DNA from: Candidatus Omnitrophota bacterium | Lineage (GTDB): Bacteria > Omnitrophota > Gorgyraeia > Zapsychrales > Zapsychraceae | Length of the DNA stretch: 41,127 nucleotides | Assembly (NCBI GenBank): GCA_023247445.1 | Contig: JAHFGL010000020.1 | Coordinates: 1-41,127, forward strand | Direction of reading: 5' to 3' | In this document: in pieces, positions 29,614 to 40,100 of the stretch | Numbering within the stretch: the stretch's first letter is position 1 | Layout of the letters: each line of letters begins with the position of its first letter | The notes under the pieces: generated by a model | Database searches by the model: none | What the model was told of the DNA's origin: nothing | What the model saw: the letters and a program-made list of their open reading frames with translations, nothing else | Position numbers and translations under genes: made by a program

Positions 29614-30525
29614 TCATTCCAGACATTTTCGTAAAGAACTCTCAAGTGTCAGATAGCGAAACCGATAGCCGCTAGTTTTAAGTTTTTTAGGAACAACCCG
29701 TGCCCCTTTAAGAAGAAGCACCTCTCCCATTTCACCAAACATCGTCTTAATCGCAAACGCTGGTGCAGGAATATTCGTCGGTTTACTTAAAACCTCACCT
29801 AGAATCTTTGTAAACTGTTCATTGGTCACCGCCTGAAAACCGACCACATTGACCGGGCCATTTATTGTTGGCGTATTAATCAAATGGTCCATAATTAAAG
29901 GAATTTCATCGAGCGCAATCCAGCTAAAACCTTGCGTTCCATTCCCAAGCTTGCCCCCCATCCCTGATTGAAAGATTGGCAACATCTTCGCAAGCGCACC
30001 ACCTTTGGAACTAAGAACCGCACCAAAACGCATATTAACAACGCGAATCCCTTTTTGCTGCGCCATCTGTGTTGCCCTTTCCCAGTCATAACAAACCTTC
30101 GCTAAAAAATCTTTGCCAACTGGCGAGGCCTCGGTGATTTCTTCGTGAGTTTCATACGCGCCATAATATCCAACGGCTGAAGCGGATAATAAAAGTTTGG
30201 GAGGATTTTTTAGCTCCGAAAGTATTTGCGATATACGCAGCGTTCCCTTAACACGGCTATCATAAATTACTTTTTTATAGGCATCCGTCCAACGACTATC
30301 GGCAAGGTTTGCGCCGGCCAAATGAATCACAACATCATAGCCTTCGAGGGCATCTTTACTCACCAATCCCGAATTAATATCCCACGAAATATAATTTTCT
30401 TTCGATTGGATCTTAGACGTTGGCCGAATCATGCGGGTCACCAGCGCCCCTTGTTTTAAAAAATGGGCAACGACCGCTTCTCCTATCAAACCCGTTGAAC
30501 CTGTGATGGCAATACGTAAATTCAT
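29614..30525 (-). CDS. TIGR01777-family NAD(P)-dependent epimerase (YfcH/SDR39U1-like)
   Basis: The protein has 303 residues from the ATG at 30525, with GGA eight bases upstream; the longer frame adds nine residues and is unlikely. It is an extended short-chain dehydrogenase fold with the dinucleotide motif ITGSTGLIGEAVV, DVVIHLAGANL, LLLSASAVGYYG (catalytic Tyr region) and GTQGFSWIALDEIP. The C-terminal domain (PAFAIKTMFGEMGEVLLLKGARVVPKKL) is typical of TIGR01777. The substrate is unknown; relatives are annotated as nucleotide-sugar epimerases or cell-division-inhibitor-like proteins without proof. Confidence 0.92.
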   Translation of the reverse strand: MNLRIAITGSTGLIGEAVVAHFLKQGALVTRMIRPTSKIQSKENYISWDINSGLVSKDALEGYDVVIHLAGANLADSRWTDAYKKVIYDSRVKGTLRISQILSELKNPPKLLLSASAVGYYGAYETHEEITEASPVGKDFLAKVCYDWERATQMAQQKGIRVVNMRFGAVLSSKGGALAKMLPIFQSGMGGKLGNGTQGFSWIALDEIPLIMDHLINTPTINGPVNVVGFQAVTNEQFTKILGEVLSKPTNIPAPAFAIKTMFGEMGEVLLLKGARVVPKKLKTSGYRFRYLTLESSLRKCLE

Positions 30526-30549
30526 AATAATTTCCAATAAACCAAATTC

Positions 30550-30688
30550 CAAATACCAAGCAGTTCAAAAATTCCAAATTCCAACACCAAGCAAAAAACA
30601 AATTACAAATCTAAAACGCTAAATAACAAACTTTGAATTTTGTTCATTGGAATTTGTATATTGTCTGTAATTTGGTGCTTGGTATTTG
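30550..30688. repeat. MITE-like inverted-repeat element
   Basis: Perfect 13-bp terminal inverted repeats CAAATACCAAGCA (30550-30562) and TGCTTGGTATTTG (30676-30688). They flank a non-coding, AT-rich core that contains further short inverted repeats of the type AATTCCAA / TTGGAATT. At 139 bases it has no coding capacity and resembles a small non-autonomous element or a dispersed intergenic repeat. Confidence 0.6.
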
Positions 30689-30694
30689 TAACAT

Positions 30695-32833
30695 TTATAT
30701 CTTTTTTTTCATCGACAAAGCAATGCGTTTTCGTTCAAGATCAACTTCCACAACTGTTACCTTAACTTTTTGCGCAACCTTAACGACATCCGATGGATCC
30801 TTAACGTAATGATCCGCCAGCTGACTGATATGAACAAGTCCATCTTGATGAACACCAATATCAACAAACGCTCCAAAGGCGGTGACATTGGTAACGACAC
30901 CAGGCAATTTCATTCCCGGTTGCAGGTCTTCCATCTTTTCAACACCTTCTTTAAACGCAAATAGTTGAAACGATTCCCTTGGATCTCTTCCAGGTTTAGC
31001 CAATTCACTTTTAATATCGGTTAAGGTCGGCAGACCAATTGTCTGCGTTACATATTGCTTAAGATCAATTTTATTGCGCAAATTATCATTTGTCATTAAA
31101 TCTTTGATCGAACATCCCACATGCTCAGCCATTAATGAAACAATTGTATAAGATTCAGGATGGACCGCTGAGGCATCGAGCGGATTTTTTCCATCACGAA
31201 TCCGTAAAAATCCAGCCGCTTGTTCAAAAACTTTCGGACCAAAGCCAGTCACCTCTTTTAACTGATCGCGAGAAACAAATGCGCCATGCGCGTTTCGATA
31301 ATCAATGACCGCCTGTGCGCGCGTTGGCCCCAGACCAGAAACATACGTTAAAAGTTGTTTACTCGCCGTATTAATTTCAACGCCAACATAATTAACACAG
31401 CTCGCCACAACATCATCCAAACTGTCTTTGAGCGCGTTTTGATCAACATCATGCTGATATTGTCCAACGCCAATTGATTTTGGATCGATCTTAACAAGTT
31501 CCGCCAATGGATCCATGAGCCGGCGACCAATTGAAACGGCGCCGCGCACGGTGACATCGTAGTCGGCAAATTCTTCGCGCGCCACTTCCGACGCCGAATA
31601 AATTGATGCGCCACTTTCATTGACCATCACAAGCAAAATTTCTTTGGGCAATCCTAAGCTCTTAACAAATGATTCCGTTTCGCGACTGCCCGTACCATTG
31701 CCGATGGCGATCACTTCAATTTTATATTTTTTACACAAATCTTTGACGGCCGTGGCGGCATCTTCTTTCTGATGCTCTGATCCAAATAAATAAACCGCGT
31801 CATTATGTAAGAGTTTTCCTTGCGCATCTAAACAAACGATCTTGCAACCGGTTCGTTGTCCTGGATCAATAGCTAAAACACGTTTTTGTCCCAACGGCGG
31901 CGCCATGAGAAGCTCTCGCAAATTTTGACTAAAAACATTAATCGCTTCTTTATCGGCGCGTTTTTTAAGCTCTAACCGAACTTCCGTTTCAAGCGACAGC
32001 GAGATTAATCTTTTAAAGCCATCATAAACGGCCATCTTAACTTGATTCGAATCCTCTCCCTTGCCTGTGACAAATTGTTCGTGAAGTATCCGTAGCGCCT
32101 CTTCTTCTTGCACAATAATGCGAACCATAAGAAATGTTTCTTTTTCCCCACGACGCATCGCCAAAAATCGATGGGACGGCGCGGTTTTAACAGATTCTTG
32201 CCAATCATAATAATCTTTAAACTTAACACCCTCTTTGTCTTTGCCACGGACAACTGTTGATTTAATCATCCCGCTTTCATTATATAATTGCCGCAGCTTT
32301 GCACGTGCTTGTGCATCTTCACTAATCCATTCAGCGATAATGTCACGCGCGCCAGTAAGCGCCTGATCGGTTGACTCAACCTTCTTTTGAGCACTAACAA
32401 ATTCGATCGCTTCTTTTTCTGGATCACATCCGGTTTGCGCAAAAATCATTTTGGCGAGTGGTTCAAGTCCTTTTTCTTTGGCATCGGTCGCTTTCGTTCG
32501 CCGTTTAGGACGATACGGTAAGTAGAGATCTTCTAAAATGGCCATCGTTGGAGCAGCCAAAATTTTTTTCTTTAATTCTTCAGTAAGTTTTCCCTGCTCT
32601 TGGATGGATTCAACAATACTCGCACGGCGTTTATCGAGCTCACGTAACTGTGTCAACCGATCACGGATATTCGTGATTGCCACTTCATCTAAATTTTCAG
32701 TTACTTCTTTTCGGTAACGAGAAATAAAAGGAACAGTTGATCCCTCGTCTAAAAGCTTAACCGTCGCCTGAACCTGGTGGGCTGTTATCTTTAATTCTTG
32801 GGCAATACGATTTGAATAATCAGTTGTTATCAT
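30695..32833 (-). CDS. tex: Tex family RNA-binding transcription accessory protein
   Basis: This 712-residue protein has the full Tex layout: an N-terminal helical region (STVPFISRYRKEVTENLDE), a YqgF/RuvC-like domain (RVLAIDPGQRTGCKIVCLD), helix-hairpin-helix motifs (LTYVSGLGPTRAQAVIDYR, LKEVTGFGPKVFEQAAGFL), and an S1 RNA-binding domain near the end (LPGVVTNVTAFGAFVDIGVHQDGLVHISQLA). Tex binds nucleic acid and affects transcription in the cytoplasm. The length and domain order are normal. The ATG overlaps the stop of the membrane-protein gene upstream by 4 bases, an unusual position for this housekeeping gene. Confidence 0.97.
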   Translation of the reverse strand: MITTDYSNRIAQELKITAHQVQATVKLLDEGSTVPFISRYRKEVTENLDEVAITNIRDRLTQLRELDKRRASIVESIQEQGKLTEELKKKILAAPTMAILEDLYLPYRPKRRTKATDAKEKGLEPLAKMIFAQTGCDPEKEAIEFVSAQKKVESTDQALTGARDIIAEWISEDAQARAKLRQLYNESGMIKSTVVRGKDKEGVKFKDYYDWQESVKTAPSHRFLAMRRGEKETFLMVRIIVQEEEALRILHEQFVTGKGEDSNQVKMAVYDGFKRLISLSLETEVRLELKKRADKEAINVFSQNLRELLMAPPLGQKRVLAIDPGQRTGCKIVCLDAQGKLLHNDAVYLFGSEHQKEDAATAVKDLCKKYKIEVIAIGNGTGSRETESFVKSLGLPKEILLVMVNESGASIYSASEVAREEFADYDVTVRGAVSIGRRLMDPLAELVKIDPKSIGVGQYQHDVDQNALKDSLDDVVASCVNYVGVEINTASKQLLTYVSGLGPTRAQAVIDYRNAHGAFVSRDQLKEVTGFGPKVFEQAAGFLRIRDGKNPLDASAVHPESYTIVSLMAEHVGCSIKDLMTNDNLRNKIDLKQYVTQTIGLPTLTDIKSELAKPGRDPRESFQLFAFKEGVEKMEDLQPGMKLPGVVTNVTAFGAFVDIGVHQDGLVHISQLADHYVKDPSDVVKVAQKVKVTVVEVDLERKRIALSMKKKI

Positions 32834-34110
32834 TTTAAGAATGGGAATAATGTACTCATTGGGAATTCACCTTGGCGCGGCAGATAATCGAACGCAAAAA
32901 GTATTAACAAATAAAAATTCCATAGGATAAAAACACTCCCTATCATAACGGCCAATCTAAAATTTTGTACGATTTTCTTAAAAAAGTAGGCCAATCCAAA
33001 GGCGAAGATCAAACTCGCTTCACAAAAAGCCCTAGCGCCAAAGGCATGACCAAAGCCCACATCATGCCAAGAAGCATTTATATATAATAAAATTAGAAAG
33101 CTCGATAAGAATAATTTCGCTACAACTTGGCGATCTTTTATAATACTTACAATTAGGCCCGCAAGCGACAAGGCAATTACCGGCGACCAATATAATAAGC
33201 CGTGATTAGAGGAAAACAATATCTTGGTAAGTTCAGGACGCCACCACACGAATCCCTCACTCCCGTAAGAGTAGACGAAATAATTGCCAAAAATAATTTT
33301 CCAGCTTAATACTTGGAGAAACAGAATGCCCAAGGTTAGGAACACTCCCAAAAAAATCACTGGCCTAACCTTTGTATTACTTTTGATAATTTTTTGTAAA
33401 ACGTAAATTGGATAAATAAGAAAAATAATATTAGAAAATCTCATGACGATTAATAATCCACTTAGTAGTCCTCCCCACAAAAAATATTTCCATTTTCCTG
33501 ATCTTTCTAAGCGCATAGTAACGTAGTAAAGCGCGCTAACGCAAAAAAATCCCCCCGCATGCGGCATCATGGTATCAATGGTTGCATAAAATATTAGATT
33601 GCTGCCTAACCAAATAGTTACAATCGCAAGAAGTGCCCGTTCCTTCTCAAAATAAAAGCTTAGAAAGCGATAACTAAAAATAAAACCTAAAAGGGCGTAG
33701 ATGACTTGGCCAAACGGAACTAATAAATTATAAAAATAAGAATATCCATCCAGGGAAAAATTCCATAGATGCATTTTAAGTCCAATCCACGTCAAAGAAT
33801 GCGCCAAAATAAAAAATGGCAGACTTGAAAGAGAATATCCTATTGGATATCGATTGGTCGTGTGGTTGGTTTTGGGAGAAGTCGGTTGATTCGCGACACT
33901 AGCCGGAAACGGGGTCAGCTCAATAAATTCATTTTTGAAATCAAGATCGCTATCAATAACAGCGGAGCGAACATAGGCATAATACATCTGCCCATCCGCG
34001 CCGCGAATATTTATTTTTTGGTGATAAGAAACAAAGAGAAATAAAACGATATTAAAACAACAAAAAGCGACAATGGCTCTTTGAATTCTTTCCTTAATAC
34101 AATAATCCAT
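32830..34110 (-). CDS. GT-C-like multi-spanning membrane protein
   Basis: This 426-residue protein has about 11 membrane segments. After the first helix, the loop contains RGADGQMYYAYVRSAVIDSDLDFKNEF, then NRYPIGYSLSSLPFFIL. The acidic, Tyr-rich loop followed by a PxGxS segment is typical of GT-C-type membrane glycosyltransferases of unknown specificity. The ATG at 34110 overlaps the adhesin gene by 17 bases and has a GGA about 10 bases upstream, so the gene is translationally linked to the giant repeat protein, which it might glycosylate. That link is inference. It overlaps tex at the other end. Confidence 0.7.
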   Translation of the reverse strand: MDYCIKERIQRAIVAFCCFNIVLFLFVSYHQKINIRGADGQMYYAYVRSAVIDSDLDFKNEFIELTPFPASVANQPTSPKTNHTTNRYPIGYSLSSLPFFILAHSLTWIGLKMHLWNFSLDGYSYFYNLLVPFGQVIYALLGFIFSYRFLSFYFEKERALLAIVTIWLGSNLIFYATIDTMMPHAGGFFCVSALYYVTMRLERSGKWKYFLWGGLLSGLLIVMRFSNIIFLIYPIYVLQKIIKSNTKVRPVIFLGVFLTLGILFLQVLSWKIIFGNYFVYSYGSEGFVWWRPELTKILFSSNHGLLYWSPVIALSLAGLIVSIIKDRQVVAKLFLSSFLILLYINASWHDVGFGHAFGARAFCEASLIFAFGLAYFFKKIVQNFRLAVMIGSVFILWNFYLLILFAFDYLPRQGEFPMSTLFPFLK

Positions 34111-37100
34111 TCTTAATTATTCCACCGGGCAATCCTCCCATGTACATCGGTGATAGCTGTGGCACGAGTGGTAAGTTATATAATCCTCGACTATCAAGCT
34201 GCTTTAAGGTATTACGAAAATTCTTTTGTCCAGCGCTATTAAGAAAACGCTTATTGACCACGACAAATCCTGGGATGTTATTATCAAAATGATACTTCCC
34301 TGAACCTTTCACTGAGATTGACACATTATCCTGCATTTTTGTTACGGATAATGTCGCCATTCCAGAAACAGAAAAAGTAACCGGATTATCTAAAGTCCCA
34401 ATATATCCATTTACAGTTATCGTTGGATTGACTCCGGTAATTGAACCGCCTGAGGTGGAGGTAATATTGCCGCTAACGGTAATTGTTGAGGAGGTGATAT
34501 CTAAAACCGCGCTAAGAGTTAATTGAGTAAGTGCTGCCGTCGTTGTTAACTTAGGCTGCCTGGCGGTCGATGGAATAATAACAGTGTCAACGGCAGACGG
34601 CACTTCGAAGGTATCCCAGTTTCCAGCAGTATCCCAATCATCGGAAACAGCGCCCGTCCAGGTAATTGTTTGAGGATCATCACTGCCAAACGTCCAGTTG
34701 ACATTATTGCCACCGCTGGTTGATGTAATAGTCAAAACCGTTTTATCTGAGGTCGAATAGCTGACACTGACACTGGTGACCGTCGCTCCAGCGGGCGGCG
34801 AAATATACCATGTCGTTGCCGCATTTTGGGGAGCTAAGGTAATTTTCGTTGCCCCGCCGGTTAAGGTTAATGTCGTTGTTATTGTATGCGGGGCCCCTGC
34901 TGAGGCGGCTGCAAATTTAAGAGTACTGCCGTCGGTAATATCCGTGAGTGTTGCCGTCTGTAAGCGATCGGCAAAGGTGACGCCGCCCGCCGAGGCGTTG
35001 GTGATTGTGATCGCGTTAAAAATATTTCCGCTGGAGGTAATTGTCTGCGCAGCCGAACCATTTAAAGCTAGCGTCGATGTACCTACGGTCAATGTCCCGC
35101 CGGTTAAATTAATATCTGCCGGTACCGTCATCGCCGCTGACCCGGCATTAAATGTCCCACTTGAAACGCTTAAGCCGCCGGTCAATGTGTGTGCACCGCT
35201 CGACGCTAAATAAATTCCCCCGCTGACTGTCGTTAATCCAGTGATTGTGACCGTCTGGCCATTGGCATCAAATGTTCCAGCAGAAACGGTGAACGCTCCC
35301 GCTAAACTCAAAGCATTCGTCGTGCGCTTTAAAGTTCCACTACCCACTTTGGTGATCGTCGTGTCATTGCTGATCGCGCCGCTAAAATTGATATCGCCAG
35401 CACCGGAAAATGTTAACGCAAACCCCGCGTTATTGATCGCACCGCTTAAGGTGAGCGTTCCAGCATCGGAGGCAATCCGTCCCGCGGAACCTAAAGTAAT
35501 TGCTCCAGCCACGGTATTATTCCCGCTGATGTTACGTAAGGCCCCGTCGGTCGAAACACCCGTGCCATTTAAGGTAAAACTAATTGTGCTCGGAACAGTG
35601 ATCCCTCCCTGCAATTGCAAGGCCGCACCGGAGGTAACGGTGACCGTTACCGTTCCCGCGCCGAGTGCTGAATTGTTTTGGATATTTAACACACCCGCGC
35701 TAATCGTCGTCGCGCCGGTATAAGTGTTCGCGCCCGTTAACGTGAGCGTTCCAGCGCCCGCTTTCGTTAAGGTAAACGCCCCACCAATGACACCACCCAC
35801 GGTCAAAGTACTCGCACTGACTGTCACTTGACGATTGGCGCTTAATGTCACCGCTCCTGTTCCTAAATTCAAGGCATTGGAACCTGTAAATGTAAAATTA
35901 CCATTCCATGCTTGAGGATAATTTACTGTCGTGATCGAACCACCGCTCGTATTATCAATTGTCCCACCGGAAATTGTAAATGTGCCAGCGACTGTTCCGA
36001 GCGCTGACGCATTATTAATGTTTAGTGTTCCTGCGCTTAAACTAACGCCGCCAGTGAAAGTGTTGGTTCCAGAAAGTGTCAACGCGCCAACGCCCGCTTT
36101 CGTTAAGCTAAACGCGCCACCAATCACACCACCGACGGTCAATGTACTTCCACCCACGGTCACCTGACGATTCGCACTTAAGGTCACGGCTCCTGTTCCA
36201 AGATTCAACGCGTTACTTCCTGTAAATGTGAAATCTCCGTTCCATGCTTGCGGATTGTTGTTGGTTAAAGTAATTGATCCACCGCTGGTGTTGTCAATGG
36301 TTGTTCCACCGGCAATCGTAAATGTTCCTGCCGTCGTGCCTAGCGCGGCCGCGTTATTGATATTTAATGTTCCTGCACTCAGTGTCACGCCACCGGTGTG
36401 CGTATTAACACCGCTTAAAGTTAAAGTCCCCGTACTCGTTTTCGTTAGCAATCCCGCCCCAGCGGTGATGCCGCCATAAACTAATGTCGTCCCTGCAGAA
36501 ACATCGAGTGTTCCACCACCGGCATTGATTGTCATCCCGCGATTAGAATTTAAAGTAAAGGATGCCGTTGTAGCCAGCGTCCCGCCACCGAAAGTTATGG
36601 ATGTGGCGGTCGCTCCACCCGGTGCTGTTCCTAATCCGGAATCAGCAGCAATACTTAAAGTTCCCGCGTTGATCGTCGTGATTCCTGAATATGTATTCAC
36701 TCCACTTAATGTGAGCGTTCCATTACCCGCTTTCGTTAACGCCTGCGCGCCACTAATGATCCCGCCAACGGTTAATGTACTTGTACTGATTGTCAGCGTC
36801 GGTGAGGCTCCAAGAGTAACCGCACCTGTTCCCAAATTCAACGCGTTACTTCCTGTAAACGTAAAACTACCATTCCACGTCTGCGGATAATTCGACGTCG
36901 TAATTGATCCGCCACTGGTATTATCAATGGTTGTACCGTTGGCAATGGTGAATGTTCCGGCCGTCGTACCAAGTGCTGCAGCCGCATTGATGTTGAGTGT
37001 TCCGGCATTATGAGTTACTCCGCCGGTAAATGTATTTGTTCCGGATAATGTTAACGCGCCGGTTCCAGCCTTCGTTAAACTTTGCGCGCCGCTGATAATG

Positions 37101-40100
37101 CCCCCAACAGTCAAGGTACTACCACTGATCGTCAGCGTCGGACTCGCGCCAAGACTTACAGCACCACTTCCTAAATTGAGCGCATTATTTCCGGTGAAAG
37201 TAAAACTTCCATTCCACGTTTGCGGATAATTTACCGTTGTGATTGAGCCGCCGCTCGTGTTATCGATCGTTGTTCCAGCAGCAATGGTGAATGTTCCAGC
37301 GATTGTTCCTAGCGCTGAAGCAGCATTGATGTTGAGTGTCCCGGCATTTAAATTAACTCCACCAGTAAACGTGTTAGTTCCAGAAAGGGTCAACGCACCC
37401 ACGCCCGCTTTCGTCAAACTAAACGCCCCGCCGCCGATCGCACCACCAACGGTAAGCGTATTTCCCCCCACGGTGACTTGTCGATTCGCGCTTAAGGTAA
37501 CCGCCCCTGATCCTAAATTCAAATCGTTACTTCCGGTAAACGTAAAATCGCCATTCCAAGCCTGAACATTATTATTCGATAGTGTGACCGAACCGCCGCT
37601 GTTGTTATCAATGGTTGTGCCTGCGGCTATCGTTAATGTTCCGGTCCCGACGGCGGTGGCATGATTAATATTTAATGTGCCAGCGCTCAATGTCGTTCCA
37701 CTTGAAAAAGTATTCGCGCCCGAAAGCGTGAGCGTCCCGGCGCCTGCTTTTGTCAAACTTTGTGCGCCGCTAATAATGCCACCGAGGGTCAAGGTGCTTG
37801 CGCTAATGGTAAGTGTCGGGGAGGCGCCCAACGAAATCGCGCCGTTTCCAAAGTTTAAGGCATTGCTTCCCGTAAAGGTGAAGCTGCCATTCCATGTGCC
37901 CGCATTATTATTAGAGAAGGTGATCGAGCCGCCGCTCGTGTTATCGAATGTTGTTCCATTAGCGATCGTGAAGGTTCCAGTTCCAAGAGCCGTCGCGTGA
38001 TTAATATTTAAAGTTCCCGCACTAAGCGTTGTTCCGCTGGAAAAAGTGTTCGCACCACTTAAGGTCAATGTCCCTGAACCAGCCTTGGTTAAACTTTGCG
38101 CGCCGCTGATCACGCCACCCATGGTCAACGTGCTCGCACTAATCGTAAGTGTCGGGGATGCTCCAAGCGAAATCGCACCGCTGCCAAAATTTAAGGCATT
38201 GCTTCCGGTAAACGTAAAACTGCCGTTCCATGTGCCAGCATTATTATTAGAAAAAGTAATCGATCCGCCGCTTGTGTTATTAATCGTAGTCCCGTTGGCA
38301 ATCGTGAAGGTTCCGGTTCCAAGCGCGGTTGCGTGATTAATGTTTAGAGTGCCGGCGCTTAACGTTGTCCCGCCGCTGTGCGTATTCGCCCCGCTCAAGG
38401 TAAGTGTCCCTGTGCTTGTTTTCGTAAGCGTTCCTGTACCAGCCGCAATGCCACCATAGACTAATGTCGTGCTGGCCGCGACATCGAGGGTGCCACCACC
38501 AGCGTTGATCGTCATGCCGCGATTAGAATTGAGCGTAAATGATGCGCTCGTCGCCAATGTCCCACCGCCAAAAGTAATTTGTGTTGCCGTCGCGCCACCC
38601 GGTGCTGTTCCTAATCCTGAATCCGCGGCAATACTGATTGTCCCCGCATTGATCGTTGTTATTCCCGAGTAAGTATTGACGCCACTTAACGTGAGCGTCC
38701 CCGCGCTCGTTTTCGTCAAAGCTCCAGTGCCTGCAATAATCCCGCCATAGGTTAATGTTGTGCTTGAGGCCACATCAATCGTCCCACCACCCCCGTTTAA
38801 AGTGATCCCTCGATTAGAATTTAGCGTAAACGACGCCGTTGTGCCCAACGTTCCACCGCCAAAAGTGATTTGTGTGGCGACCGTTCCTCCCGGAGCTGTT
38901 CCTAAACCGGAATCCGCGGCGACACTCACGGTTCCGGCATTGATCGTCATTGTACCCGTGTATGTGTTGACACCACTTAGGGTCAATGTTCCGGCTCCCG
39001 CCTTCGTCAAATTACGTGGTCCTGAAAAAATACCACCCACCGTAAAATTACTTCCATTAACCGTGATCGTACGATCAGCGTTGGCGGTCACAGTTCCTGT
39101 CCCTAAATTTAAATCCCCCGTGCCTGTAAAAGTAAAATTGCTGTTCAAAGCTAATACATTATTATTGGATAAAGTTATTGAACTACCGCTATTATTATTG
39201 ATCGTTCCACCATTGATCGTAAATGTTCCCGTACCAACAGCCGCGGCGTTATTAATATTAAGTGTTCCAGCGTTAAGTGTCATTCCCCCAGAAAAAGTAC
39301 TCGCGCCAGAAAGTGTTAATGTTCCCGCCCCCGCCTTCGTTATTCTCAATGTAGAGCCGGAAATAGCTCCGCCGACTGTCAAATTCCCATTAGTGGTTGT
39401 TATCGTGACATGATTAGAAGGCGTCACTGCCCCCGTCCCCATATTTAAGTCGCTGGTTCCTGTAAATGTAAAATCTTTTGACCAAGCTTGAGTATTATTA
39501 GTCGTTAGTGTAATAGCAGCGCCGCTTGTATTATTAATAGTTCCCCCATTAATCGTAAATGATCCTGTGCCAAGCGCGGTCGCATTATTTATATTTAGAG
39601 TCCCATCGTGTAGCGCTGAAGGGCCAGTATTAGTATTTGCTGCAGATAAAGTTAATGCGCCTGGCCCAGCTTTAGCAAAATAATTACCAATTAAACCACT
39701 GATCGTAAGTGTCCCAGATCCAAATTGATGAACAATGAATTCTGCATTACTCGCGCCTACTTGAGCATTCTGGATTGTAAAATTGTTTGATCCTGTCATT
39801 AAAATTGCGGCGTAACCGAAACTAAGGACATTACTGTTTGAGACTAAATCCAGAAAACCAGAACCACCCGAAGTATCGATGGATAAAGTATTCGTCGCAT
39901 GATTGCCATTGGTCATCGTCAAATTTCCCGATGTGGAATAATTAGTCGTAGAACTGTTGTCTGCCGCTGCCAACACCGTAGCCCCGGTGTAACGCACGAC
40001 GTTTCCTCCGCTTGTGGTTAAGAATCCGATATTCCCCGTAGAATCTTTAACAGTCGCGTAACCTAAAACACTGTTTGATAACGTTGGACTTGATGTTAGG

